A stretch of DNA of 64,000 nucleotides from Bigelowiella natans CCMP2755. Taxonomy: Eukaryota > Cercozoa > Chlorarachniophyceae. Positions within the stretch are counted from its first letter, which is position 1. Each line of letters opens with the position of its first letter. The notes beneath the pieces were generated by a model that was not told the origin of the DNA, searched no databases, and saw only the letters and a list, made by a program, of their open reading frames with translations. Positions 1 through 11,800 of this stretch are shown piece by piece. Location: contig ADNK01000542.1 of the NCBI GenBank assembly GCA_000320545.1, forward strand, positions 28,501 through 92,500. Direction: 5' to 3'. A program made the position numbers and the translations under genes.

Positions 1-506
1 GTGTTGTGTTCTTTCAACCATGGCATGCAACAATCCTTGTGATATGTGTGCTTGCAAGGAAGTTCGATTACTTCATGGTCCTTTTCGTAGCAATCTTGAC
101 AAATTGCGCACTTTTGTGATGTGATCGGATCGCTCTCAGTCACTTTTCTCACTGGCATAGCATTTACTGCCTCCTTTGAAGCAGGTGTCGCAGTTGGCTG
201 TCCTTGAGGATCCATCGCTCGTGCCCAAAATTCTCTTGCTTGATCCGACATAGGTCCAAGACCTCTTAACCCTGTAGCCAAACCGGCTTGAAAAAGTTGC
301 TGCAGCATCTCATTGTTGACTTGACCTGCATTACCGGAAGGACCAGTCGGAAATACAAACTGCACTTGAACAAAGGGGACAAACCGGAAATGCGGTGGTT
401 GCTCCTGGTGCTGGTTCTGGTGCTGCTGCTGTTGGTGTTGCTGTTGTTGCTGGGGCTGGGGCTGGGGCTGTGGTTGTGGTTGTGACGATTGGGGCTGAGC
501 TGACAT
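1..506 (-). CDS. RING-H2 E3 ubiquitin ligase, RNF126/RNF181-like (3' end beyond window)
   Basis: Uninterrupted minus-strand frame from an ATG at 506 to the left edge (168 codons seen). The first ~35 residues are rich in Gln and Pro. A middle part contains FRFVPFVQVQF and a helical stretch. A RING-H2 finger then begins: CAICQDCY followed by LPCKHTYHKDCCMPWL, giving the first two cysteines, the C-x-H, the second H and the next C in RING-H2 order; the last Cys pair lies outside the window. Proteins of this layout pass ubiquitin from an E2 to substrates, usually in the cytosol. The frame, Met and zinc ligands are seen directly; the subfamily is inferred from RING spacing and position near the C-terminus. 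It is divergent from the fumarase gene. Confidence 0.85.
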   Translation of the reverse strand, partial: MSAQPQSSQPQPQPQPQPQQQQQHQQQQHQNQHQEQPPHFRFVPFVQVQFVFPTGPSGNAGQVNNEMLQQLFQAGLATGLRGLGPMSDQAREFWARAMDPQGQPTATPASKEAVNAMPVRKVTESDPITSQKCAICQDCYEKDHEVIELPCKHTYHKDCCMPWLKEHN

Positions 507-1272
507 CGTGAAGCGATTCCGTTTGGATTATGGGCGAGACGTCCATGCTGAGCTGGAAGGAGTGACAATTAAGCGGTGGGAAGATATTTTTAACAAGTCT
601 CACCAAAGAATTCCAATGCTTTTTATCATGTTTCGGAAACCAGAAGCTTCCTTTCCTTTATCATTTCCCGAAGTAGTCCAGATTTCCTTCTCGAAAGCCG
701 GAAAACATGAAAGGAGCCAAAAACGATGAAGTTCAGTTGTCGCAGCTTCTGACACCCAAAAATAGAACTTTCCTGCAAATTCACAACGAAAATCGGGATT
801 CTTCAGAAAACCTAGGAAATCCCTGCGGAAACAAATGTCGAAAGCGCTCGCAGTATCTCGCACGGAACTGTTCACGTTAAGACGACAACAAGGGGTACTC
901 CGTTTATTGAAGGAAGTCATCTGTCATTTTTTGCATACGACACCAATTAAGGGATGTCGTAGGTGCAGGAACACAAACAGCATAGAGGGTATGCAACGTG
1001 CTGCTTCGACGAAGGTATCGTTCAAAACACACACAAGTCAAGCATTCTTGGGGTAGATAGATCTAGATCTTGTGCATGCAGTGCATGCACCATGTGACAT
1101 AGTGTGCTAATGAATGCATGGCCGATGATGTGGGCTTCATTGTCTGAGCAACTTCTGACCAACTTGCAGGTAAACTTGCTTCTCCAGTAAGAAAACACGA
1201 TGCAAGGTGAGATGAATGCTGTGAAGATTGTTGATGACCTGCTCACTTTTGAAGGTGATATTTTCAGTTGAT
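507..1272. other. Divergent intergenic region between RING ligase (-) and fumarase (+)
   Basis: No convincing exon. Probable 5' regions of both flanking genes. At 1059-1089 there is a small palindrome patch: a 12-bp palindrome at 1059-1070, then TGCATGCA twice (1073-1080 and 1082-1089). A possible upstream fumarase exon exists: an ATG at 1200 followed by a donor at about 1206, pairing with the TTTTCAG acceptor at 1261-1267. Confidence 0.6.
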
Positions 1273-3184
1273 ATGAAGAACACCCGCGAAGAGAAGGACA
1301 GCATTGGTCCTGTTCTGGTTCCTGCCAACAAACTTTGGGGAGCACAGACGCAGAGATCTTTCCAAAACTTTAAGATCGATACGGCACGTTCGCGCATGCG
1401 CGACCCGTTGATTCATGCATTCGGTACTTTGAAGGCTGCTTGTGCTACAGTCAACAAAAAGATTGGCAAGCTTGATGCTAAGATTGCTGATGCTATCATC
1501 CAAGCTGCAAAAGAGGTTTCGGCCGTTCACCCATCATCGTTGTCTACAATCTGATTGCCCTCTCTTCGCAGGTGGCAGAAGGTAAGCATGACGACGAATT
1601 TCCATTGGTCGTATTTCAAACTGGTAGCGGAACGCAGACAAACATGAATTCCAACGAAGTCATCTCCAACCGTGCCATTCAAATTCTGGGCGGTGTGGTA
1701 ATTTCGAAACCTTAAACTACCGAAATATGCTTTGTGTGGTGGTGTACTGTGCGACATTAACAAAAACGTTTGTCGATCAGATCGGCTCCAAGAAGCCGGT
1801 GCATCCGAACGACCATGTTAACAAGGGCCAATCGAGGTTCCAACAAGGATCACATAGCATGCGAATCAACCAATCTGATTTTTACGATATCCGATCAGCA
1901 ACGATACTTTCCCGACCGCAATGCACATTTCTGCAGTGACTCAGGTATATATACCAATGCCCGTCCCTTTTTTCATTTTGACCAAATCGAAACTAACATC
2001 TGAAACAAAACATCACTATCCCGTAGATCAACAAAGTGTTGCTTCCCGGACTCCAGAAGCTGCACGCAGCGCTTGATAAAAAGGCAAAGGAATTCAAGGA
2101 CGTAATAAAATGCGGTCGCACCCATTGGCAGGATGCAACACCGCTGACTCTCGGACAGGAGTTTGGTGGTTATGCCCAGCAGATAAAGAATGCAATCGGC
2201 CGGGTTGCATCAAGTATGCCTCGTCTATGTGAGCTTGCGATTGGAGGCACTGCTGTTGGAACAGGCTTAAATACCTCCAAAGGTTGGAGCGAGGCGATGG
2301 CGAAACAAATATCCGAAATGACAGGGTACCCCTTCACTTCCGCGCCGAACAAATTCGAAGCTTTGGCGGCGAGCGATGCTTTGGTTGAGATATCAGGTGC
2401 ACTGAACACTATTGCATGCTCTCTGATGAAAGTCGCCAACGACATCCGCCTCCTGAGCTCCGGGCCAAGATGCGGTATTGGTGAAATCAGTTTACCTGCC
2501 AACGAGCCTGGTTCGAGTATCATGCCTGGAAAGGTTAACCCTACGCAATGCGAGTCATTGACAATGGCTTGCTGCCAGGTAATTGATTTCATATACGCGA
2601 CCGTGAGCTATGATGATGGGACATCGGGAAGAAAATATTCGGAACATGCCGATGATATTTGTTAGCAGATCCTCATCAGTCTTCTTTTTATTTAAAAATA
2701 ACGTGGAATTTCTGTACGTTGATGATGTTTGAAATGTTGCTGCTCTTTGTAGCAGTGTTTGTAAATACATTTATAATATGCAAAAAAATACACAAATAAT
2801 AACACACAGGTTATGGGTAATCACACTACGGTGAGCATCGCTGGTTCCAACGGGCATTTTGAGCTTAATGTTTTCCGCCCAGTTATGATCAATGCGGTTT
2901 TGCAGTCTATCCAGCTCATCGGAGACGCATCTACATCTTTCTCAGAAAAATGCGTTGAGGGAATCACTGCCAACAAGGAGCGAATTAGCCAATATCTCAA
3001 TTCGAGCTTGATGCTCGTCACCGCTCTTAGTCCTTATATAGGCTATGATAAGGCAGCAAAAGCCGCCCATCACGCACATCATCACAACTTGACACTCAAG
3101 GAAGCTGTCGTGCAGTTGGGGTACGTTAAAGAGGAAGAGTACGCCTCGAAAGTTGATCCATCAAAAATGATCTCCCCAAAATAA
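1273..3184 (+). CDS. fumC: Fumarate hydratase, class II (six exons)
   Basis: Interconverts fumarate and malate. Exons 1273-1515, 1572-1697, 1781-1836, 1899-1944, 2027-2578 and 2810-3184 join in phase through GT...AG introns to 465 residues, the usual length of class II fumarase. Seen in order: [10 protein letters not shown] near the start, [12 protein letters not shown], the substrate loop with [14 protein letters not shown], and the family signature [13 protein letters not shown]. The fourth exon is only 46 nt. The chosen ATG aligns with the start of bacterial FumC and leaves no organelle presequence, so a cytosolic enzyme is the plain reading. Two alternatives exist: an in-frame ATG at 1228 adding a hydrophobic leader, or an upstream mini-exon. 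The first would matter for mitochondrial targeting. Confidence 0.95.
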
Positions 3185-4132
3185 GAATGATAGTTTGTTT
3201 CGATGGAGGAGGTGAATGGAGTCCTTGACCATGACCTCGTGTTAAAGAATAACGTTCAGCAACTGTTTACCTTACATACAGTAAACTTTGCATGAGTAGA
3301 AATTCGGCAAAGTTTCATGCAAGTACCAGCCACGACATTCGCATCGTATGAGGTCTAGCAAGCACTGCCGCGTCGAAAGCATGTAACAATGCGTGCACTA
3401 CTCAGTACCATCTATTACAGGTCATGTGCAATTGCAACGCTCAATGTGCATTCCATACATGCTGCTACAGCTGATATACCAACTAGACTATCTATGCATG
3501 CTTGCATGCGAGTGGTTATGCATGCATAGTGGTTATTTATACTCGAGAAGCCAGCGTGTATATCAGCTAAATCAGTCACACGCGCTACTAGGCTAGCACG
3601 CCGAGTCGTCGCTAATAATGGACATGATACCTAGCTAGCTTAGATGTGCACCTGCTACTACGTATCGTACGTACCTTATTGGCAGTCGTGCTAGCTAGCT
3701 AGCGTGGCTCGTCTGCGAAGTACCTCTGCTAGTATATACTAGCTGATGTACGCATTGCAGCGATACTAGAATAACCAGCATCTAGCTAGCTAGAGGTGTG
3801 TATGCACTAGCGCTAGACTAAGCGGTGCATGTAGACAGCTACACATTATGCTTAGCCAGCTTCTAGCTAGCTAGCCTAATAGTGCGTCGTCAAGTATGTA
3901 ATACTAGTCGAACGCGTACATGCTTCCTGCTTGACACGGCCAGCGACATTGCAATAAGTGAACAGGAAGATTGTCAATTATCAAACAGCTGCTCGCAGTT
4001 TTTCTTGTTGTGACAATTTTTTGAAACTGTACGTGGCAATTTACAATGGCGAACTGGAAAGGGCTATTACAATAGCAGCTTAATCTATTTGCTCTCATCC
4101 ACTCATATATGTATATTTATATTATATTATAT
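3185..4132. repeat. Palindrome-rich convergent intergenic island 1
   Basis: No coding exon. Densest at 3360-3905, full of CTAG, GCATGC and GTAC words. Contains the 14-bp palindrome GCTAGCTAGCTAGC at 3690-3703, further TAGCTAGC runs near 3780 and 3865, and a nested inverted repeat at 3469-3568. It separates the 3' end of fumarase (+) from the 3' end of the next gene (-). Confidence 0.7.
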
Positions 4133-5196
4133 TTAACCAAAAAACGATGACCACGTGCTTCCACCTCTCTTTGGGAGCCCCATCTTATTGAAGATGTCTT
4201 CAACATCATCAATACGCTGGAACACAAACAGAGTGCCCGCCGGGCTTCTACTAATCCTGAACTGAGAAACAGCAAGGTTTACAGCATCAAATCGATACCC
4301 AAAGAGCAGAACATACTCGTCAGATTGCTCACAACACCTGATCATCGGAACTAATGTAGGTGCAGATCTGAAGCGCTCTTGCTGGGGCGGGAATGCCTTC
4401 TTGCCCACCAGAATCAGCCTTGCGATAGATATATACCGGATATGTTATGCTATGCTTTCGGATAAGGTGTGCGTGTTGCTGACCTCAGTAACAATTTGGT
4501 CAACACCGGTGAACTTGCGGCCTTGCTCGTCTATTTTGTCAAGGAGGAAGATGCCTCTCATCTCGTTCTAATGATAATGGAAATACGGCTCAACAAAGAT
4601 AGGGCGTGGTGAATAAGAATTGACGCATCAGCACACCTTAATCTTTGCCCCTCCGAATACTTCAAGGATCTACTTTCAGAAAATTTGTAGATCATTTTAA
4701 ATCGATAGAGAACAACGCAACCGATAGCCGCGTTACCGCACCAAATTACCTCGACTGTTGCTGATGTTCCTTCAGGCTCCTCTTGGCTTAACGCTTGAGC
4801 CTGACCGGAAAGTATCATTTTAGAAGATGTAAAGAAATATAATCAGAGCCCGAAGCATCACAAGTCCATCCTTCCCGACGCTAGAATGATAGCGAGCACC
4901 ATGCTGAACTTGTGATTACACCACACACCTCCTCTACGGTTGGCAGTGAACGCAGAGCTTCGTTGAACTTCATGCTGGGCACATCCTCACTCCTGAGGAT
5001 TTGGAACCTAGCGGAGGGAGGAGGGGGAGATTTTTACGAAATGAATAATTCAACACTGCCTCCGGGATAGCATTCCAAACGGAAATTCGAGAGCCGAGGA
5101 AGGGGGGGGGGATGGAGCGAATGAGAGAAAGTAATGGCTGTACAGGCTATGAAGTTTGCTCCCTGGAGTTTTGGCAAGCCCTGTCATTCCTAAATC

Positions 5197-5235
<39 letters not shown>

Positions 5236-5965
5236 CATTGCAAAAGAGGCAGAACAATGGTTGCGATGTGCTACTACCGCCCATGTTCCTGTACTGTTCA
5301 CTAGTTGTAAATAGAAGTCTCCATCCACCGATTAGCTGGTCTGACTCATACTTCACGACACATGCCGTTCATCGATCAGCGCACGTTTTGCAAGATGTCC
5401 GCGGAATATGGATGAAAGGACAATGAAGATGACAAGGGCAGTGTTGATGATGATGGTGATGGTGGCAATGAACGATGGTGATAATGATGATGACCGATGA
5501 TGAGTTCAGAAAAAATACAACCTTGTATCCATACTGCATCTCCAAGTCTTGAGCAGCCTATACAATTCAGATTAAATATTTAAACTTTGTGCTTTCTAAA
5601 TTTTCAATAGAATTTTTCGATCAGAAGTATGAAACCTTTTCAATTCTGAGGTAAAGTTTCTTATCTTCGTCAGCGATACCGATCCCGCGTGAGTCTTTTA
5701 GAACCTTTTCATATTTTCGTTAGCGTCGGCAACGAGATGGACATCAAAAAGAGCGCGATATATTCGTTGAAAATAAATAAAGCAAACCAGTGCTAGCCGG
5801 TTGAACAGCTCTGCCTCTGTAGCATTTTCTACGACCTTCATACATGATAAAACACACGTGATTTGACTACGAGTAAATACTTAAACAATAAAATTATTTC
5901 TTCCCATATATCTCTGCTTTATTGACATTCACAAACATATACACCCAATTTATGTGTATATAAAT

Positions 5966-6029
<64 letters not shown>

Positions 6030-6606
6030 ACACACACACACACACACAATGTAGATGGATATAAGCATACGTATTTATATGTATGACGTAGATTCATATA
6101 CACGTTTTTAATTTCAGCAGTCATGCAATCGTTGATCACGACTAGAAGAGGAGTTTTAAAAAATGATAGATGAAACACCTGCTTGTAGTCCATCGCCTCT
6201 TTGACTCTCTCCTCCGCCTTTTCCTTAACAGCGGCGCTCGCATCGGGATCGAACACGAAGCTTAAAAGTGGACGACAAGGATTCAAAACATGCCCCATTT
6301 CGGTTTGACACAATACTATCTTTCCAACCTTCCGCGGAGAAAGTCTGGTTTTCCTTGGTCCTCTGCCCGGACTCTGCTTAAACGCCGATGGACACGAAGG
6401 GCTGCACGGCTTCTTCTACCTAGCCATCGGAATGAGGACGACGTCGCCATTGGAACGGAACTTCTTGCACGAATCGAATCGCAAAGATTATTAACACTGT
6501 AAGCTCCGACCAGCATCCCCAAAAGGGACAGGAGTGAGATCATCATCAAGGCGAGTTTTGCGTTCCTCGGCCGGGGGGGGTTCTCAATGGAACCACAACC
6601 TGCCAA
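4133..6606 (-). CDS. Uncharacterised multi-exon protein with hydrophobic N-terminus
   Basis: I do not recognise the family. The clearest exon is the last (4133 to about 4400), ending VEDIFNKMGLPKRGG... STWSSFFG before the stop. Upstream exons read from in-frame GT...AG borders include about 4480-4568 (FLLDKIDEQGRKFTGVDQIV), about 4750-4820, about 4930-4990 (SMKFNEALRSLPTVEE), about 5525-5560, about 5640-5720, about 5795-5850 and about 6190-6310 (FVFDPDASAAVKEKAEER). The 5' part holds LMMISLLSLLGMLVGAYSV, which resembles an ER signal peptide and would suit a plastid or secreted protein, but the phase joining it to the next exon is not resolved. Intron 5 to 6 carries the (CA)n tract at 5966-6048. 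Confidence 0.5.
5201..5234. repeat. (TA)n microsatellite
   Basis: Pure AT dinucleotide run inside an intron of the minus-strand gene. Confidence 0.9.
5966..6048. repeat. (CA)n microsatellite, about 80 bp
   Basis: Near-perfect CA run with a few CG interruptions, inside a minus-strand intron, so (TG)n on the sense strand. Its Cys-Val reading frame is not a protein. Confidence 0.95.
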
Positions 6607-7030
6607 TCAGTACGACGATCGATCGAGACAGGGCATTTTCCCTGACGTAAGACAGAAATCCTGGGCGATTCACTCTGTAAATAAATCCAATGTCGGAAGG
6701 GAGTGAAACAAGGTCGTTCTCCATAAATATCTACCTCGTTAATTTATCGGCAGATATTTTGCTGTTTTTCTTACGACCACACGACCACGCGGTTGGCTTA
6801 AAGCAATTGCAAGCCGGTACGTTTCCCCAAAAAATAATCTCCGCAAAGAGCGGCAGATTTACGCGGTTTCTTCCGCCGCGGTGTATTTTAGCGGACGACA
6901 ACAATAATGTCCAGTCGCATATAGAAAAACACAAGATATTTACATCGGAATTTCGCTGTTGGGAGAAAGCTCGTGTTCGTACCACGAGATCAAGCCGCCC
7001 CGCCCAGCCTCTTGATCACATTCCGAAATC
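6607..7030. other. Divergent intergenic region upstream of the LHC gene
   Basis: No exon supported. Presumed shared 5' region of the minus-strand gene and the LHC gene. No palindrome patch like those at convergent borders. Confidence 0.5.
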
Positions 7031-8009
7031 ATGCTTACTTTCGCCGCTCCCCTTCTCCTCGCCGCCTGCACTTCTGCAGCGCCTTCTACTGTTGGCACCC
7101 GCGCCCGACTATCCAAAGCCATCACCCCTCAGGCAGTCAGACCGCAGTTCAACAACGCTATGAGGAAAGTTGTCAGGGACGTAAGCAGAAAAGCTGCTGA
7201 GGATACATGTAAGCTTCACTGGGAATTCACACTATTTCTATGAAAGTTTATGGCTGGACATCCCATTCATAAGACCACACTCCTTGCACACACAACGTTA
7301 GTACTAAATCCTTGTTGTACTACTTTCATCAGTGGGCCCAGGGACCGCACCATTGGGAAAGTTCTGGGATCCTGCTGGATTCACCAAGTAAGTAGTAATA
7401 AGTGGTCGCATTGATGTCGAATGTGCCTAAGAAAAGACGACTAATGAGGCGATACAAATTTTCTAGGGGTCTCTCACCAAATGAACTGAAGAAGTACCGC
7501 GAAGCAGAGATTACTCATGGTACTGTTCTTTTTTTATAACTCGTTGGTGGACTCCAAAAGAATTCAACCACTCAAATGATTCGGTAATTAATCTTCTTTC
7601 ATCCTCAGGACGCGTTTCTATGCTGGGAGTGCTAGGCTTCTTGACTCAAGAGGCTTTCCACCCTCTCTTTGGCGGTAACATTGACGGACCTGCCATCAAG
7701 CAATTCGATGAGATCACTAGGATGGCTCCTACTTTCTGGTACCCTGTCTTGCTCGCAATCGCTGTCGCTGAGCTCGGTCGTGCTCGCCTTGGATGGCAAG
7801 ATCCTACCAGCGGTGGAGCAATGTTTTCTCTCAGAGATGAATATGAGCCTGGAAACATCGGATTCGACCCACTTAACCTCAAGCCTAGCAACCCTACCGA
7901 CCTCGCTAGTATCAAGAACAAGGAGTTAAATAATGGCCGCCTGGCTATGCTTGCTCTTGCAGGCTTCGTGGCACAGGAGCTTGTCAACGGAAAGCCTATT
8001 CTTGGTTGA
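7031..8009 (+). CDS. Fucoxanthin-chlorophyll a/c (LHC-type) antenna protein
   Basis: Plastid light-harvesting protein that binds chlorophyll and carotenoid in the thylakoid. Four exons (7031-7208, 7333-7387, 7467-7519, 7609-8009) join in phase to 228 residues, normal for the family. Helix 1 holds the chlorophyll-binding motif AEITHGRVSMLGVLGF; helix 2 is WYPVLLAIAVAELGRARLGW; helix 3 holds the paired motif NKELNNGRLAMLALAGF. The N-terminus has a hydrophobic core (LTFAAPLLLAA) followed by a basic, hydroxylated stretch, as expected of a bipartite signal plus transit sequence for a plastid with extra membranes. The fucoxanthin/Lhcf-Lhcr assignment is by pattern; exact subclade not determined. 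This gene is the main evidence that the organism is photosynthetic. Confidence 0.95.
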
Positions 8010-8873
8010 GTGATTTCGTCCTAAAATCATGCTGCGATTATCAACTACTTGCAACTGAGGTGGAATTTTGTAGATTCACGCCAGTGCAACTATCACAGTT
8101 TTTCCTATAAACCTGTACTTGATGTATCCTGCGACATTATTTGACTAACAGAGTCACTTTTGAGTTTATCTAGTGGAACAACCGCATACTTGTAGGCCAT
8201 GCACGTAATATTCATGCCGCGGTGCAAGTATCTTGCATTGCTATGTGCAATAATACAAGAGAGAAACGAGGATATCTATGGGCGACACACATGTCATATA
8301 TTGCTTGTAAGGCACATGCTTTGACTAATGATAAAACTATGCTGCATTCAGCACATGACAACACATTGCATGTGTAGCTGCAGCACGCTAGCATCCGCCA
8401 CTTGTTCTGCATGGTTATATCACATTATTATGCATGAGCTATTATAGAGAGCAATTTGCTCTCACAACTACTTTTGATATGCAGTCTCATGCGGAGCAGT
8501 TCATATCAGCTCCGCACGATCATGAACAGAGCATACTTTTTTTTCTAACAAATGTCATCATTCATGCAATAATATGCATACACAACACATTCGATTCATG
8601 CAGGAGATTATAAAGATGTGAGCCTCTGTCACTGCCTCGCGCTTGCAACGTATAGATACACGTGTGATTATAGACACACGTGTGTCTAACGTGCACAGTA
8701 CACATGTACATGATGTGGACTTTGCATCCACAGTGCTTCAATGGGCCATGCATGCACGTACTCGGCACGTGACTTTCGACAAACTTGTTACTGATAAACT
8801 CATTACTAATCATGCTAGCATGCGAGTTATCTGTCACAGTGCACGCTCATCCGCTTCGTGCTAGCATGCCTTT
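8010..8873. repeat. Palindrome-rich convergent intergenic island 2
   Basis: Between the LHC gene (+) and kinesin (-). Holds perfect stem-loops at 8447-8463 (7-bp stem) and 8490-8516 (8-bp stem) and an 18-bp perfect palindrome TAGACACACGTGTGTCTA at 8671-8688. The word TGCTAGCATGC occurs twice near 8814 and 8860. No coding exon. Confidence 0.7.
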
Positions 8874-11800
8874 TTATCTTTGTGAACCTTTTGCCCCACC
8901 GCTGACCATTTCGTCCCTGTGTGCATACCGCAGGTATCAATGCTGGATCAAATGATTGATAATGTGTTATCCCAACGCTAACCTTGCTCGATAAAATGCT
9001 TCAATCTCCGCGTCGGTGGAAGGATCCCCTGTGCCTGAAACTCGAGTGTTATTTCCCGCTGCTGCTGCTGCTGCTACTTCTGATGCTTGACCCCTTTTGT
9101 TCTCCGTCTCTTTCCACCATCTCTCGAAATCTCTTTGCAATCTGTGTGGAAGAAAATTAGTGTTGGGGGCTACTGGTGTCGTTGAATATATGTCGTAAAA
9201 AATGGTACTGTCTTCTTGTTTTCTCGAGCCCGTGCTGCAGATGCTCTATAGCTTGCTTCAGCTAAGATATGGCACCCATTAGATCACATCACTTCGACTT
9301 CAGAAAACTTCGTTGTGCTGCCGTTACTTTTTTCAGATGCAAAAATAGCTTTTTGTAAGAATCCTTCTCATCTCGCAACGTCTTCAGGTGCTGCTCCTAC
9401 GAAAGGGTAGTAATGGAAGAATTTACGATTACGATATATTGTGAAAATATGAGCCACCTCTGTCTCGTCAGGAGCTTGCTGATTTCCATTAGATGTAGGA
9501 GTGCCCTGCTCCCCGCTAATGTTCTGGACTCCTTGCTTCAACCGATACCTAAACAATGAAACACATCTCTGTGAATGGATGATACCCGTTTAACAATACA
9601 TTTCAATCAAGCTAGGGCCACTCGGATCTTTGGAGCACAAGTATGAAAGCATGTGCAAGCATTACTGTTGAAGGGTGATGGTGAGGCGCTTGATCATGTC
9701 CCGTTTTTTATTAATTTCCTAAGCGAAAATGCCAGCAGCGCGATGTCACCAACAACGGAGGATTCAGCATAAACATAGGGGTGAGCTGTATTCTAAGGCA
9801 CCTTCCCCACAGCTTGTGCCTCTGCATATTTGACTCTTAATTCATCCTTTTGCGACTCCATTGCCTAGCCATGACACACATATACGTTCAGTGTTGCTAT
9901 TCTGATAGTGGTGACAGGGAAGTAGATGAAGAAGAAGAAGAAGAAGAGGAAGAAGAAGAAGCAATTCATTCACTTGTGTTTGCTTGTAGGAAGCCTTGAA
10001 CTCGTTAAATGCATCCTGCCTTTGTTTCAAAGCAGTTTTATCTTCCTCCGCAATCTAATACCAAGCACACCAAAAACCCAAACCAGATATTGTGGTGTCC
10101 TTCACATCCGATTGTTCTGAATATAGATATACTTCGGATAATACCGAGATGCCAGCCGTTACACGCTCTATGATCCGGCTCCCGCCCTTCTGCTCATGGC
10201 TTTTGCGACCTGCCAGCCTTGCACGTGTTTTGGCCTCGGCGATTCTCTCTTCAACAGTGGAGGCTTTGCCATGGGTGCTGCTGCTGCTGCTACTAAACTT
10301 ACCTGACTTTAACATGGAAACTAGCATCTTTATTTCCGCGTCACGTTCCTTTATCGTTTGCCTCAATTGATCTATTTCCACGGATAATGAAGCAGAGGAT
10401 GATGCCCCTCCTTTCATCTTGCCAGTGGCCTTGCCACGTGCATGTCTTTGGTTCATCCTCCTTGAGCTGCTTTGACCAACCGGGAGTTTGCGGCCATGTC
10501 TCCAGCCGTTCCCTTCTGCTGTCTTATCAGAATTCTCCTCTTTATTCTCGATTGATGATAGGAGCTCATTTCGAAGTATGGAATAGCAGTGCCGAATCTA
10601 GTCATGAAGATCATCAGGATCATCACCACCACCATCATTATCATCATCATCATATCATCCTCTTTTGGGGAAGGGGGAGGGGGGGGGGAAGGGAGCTTAC
10701 AACTAGTTGTCAAGCGCGGATGTACAAGATGGCAAGATGATACTACTTTGGAAGGATGAGCAAACTCGATATTTTTGGTTTGGTCTTCAATGAAAGCACG
10801 AACAGCTGCTTCGCATCGGTCTTTTTCCTCGGCTGAGAGCTCACTGTCAGCCTGACACACCACCCCCCACCCCCCAATTATCCAAGTGTCAGCAAACATT
10901 CACACATGGCTCAATGAAGAAAAGAAATCGCACATCGAATTTGCTCTCTCCCTTCGCCACTGAAAGTGCTTCTTGCAACTGAGAATATGAACGACAAAAC
11001 AACTCAGCTTTGTCTAACTTTAGCCGTGTTAGATTTCGGTTGTAGCTCACTTCTTGAACTTGGTTTTTCAAGTTACGGATGAGAAGTTTCGGGTCGGTTT
11101 CCTCGTTCACACGGGCATTGTTCTGCCAAAAGGATGATCAACATGCATCGCAGTATTAATACATAAATAAATCAATAAATAAAATAAATGTGAGGCTGCT
11201 TATATTTACTGGATATACAATTAAAAGGGCAAACAGACTTTAATCATAGCCACTCTTTGCGCGAACTTGCACGTAGATATTGACTCATCGATGTTCGACT
11301 TCACCTGAACAAAATTTTCATGTTTGGCCAACTATTTCTTATCATAATTGTCGCGAATCGGATCTTCGATGCTTTCTGCTCCTCATTTACTCGTCATTTG
11401 CTTACCGGTGAGCACGTTGCTATCATGCATGTTTTGCAGTTTCCTCCAAGACTGTCCTTCAGCACCGATGTCATCACGCTGTTACGGTACGGTACGTGCT
11501 GCCTGATGTAACAATAGCAGAAACAACATCGTGATTTCAGTATTGATGCCATGCAGCCATCATCCCTGAACGAGGCCCATCCATCATTACAATTGTTGCG
11601 TTCATTGTATGGTACCTCCTGCCTTTTGACTTGTCGTGCAGTGCCACGATTACCTTCGTATTTGGCAACACAGCAGCACAAACGATTATCAAAGAATCAA
11701 TCGCTACGAGACCAGCATTTGTCAAAATTGTTGTACTTGCTCGAGGAAATGCAGGGAAAGGTTGATGTGACACGCTTCTGTGAAGATCTTGCCATTCACC

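Noticed and set aside
5894-6120. Minus-strand frame with a long Cys-Val repeat
   Set aside because: Translation of the (CA)n microsatellite; only the part upstream of the donor at about 6180 is a plausible exon.
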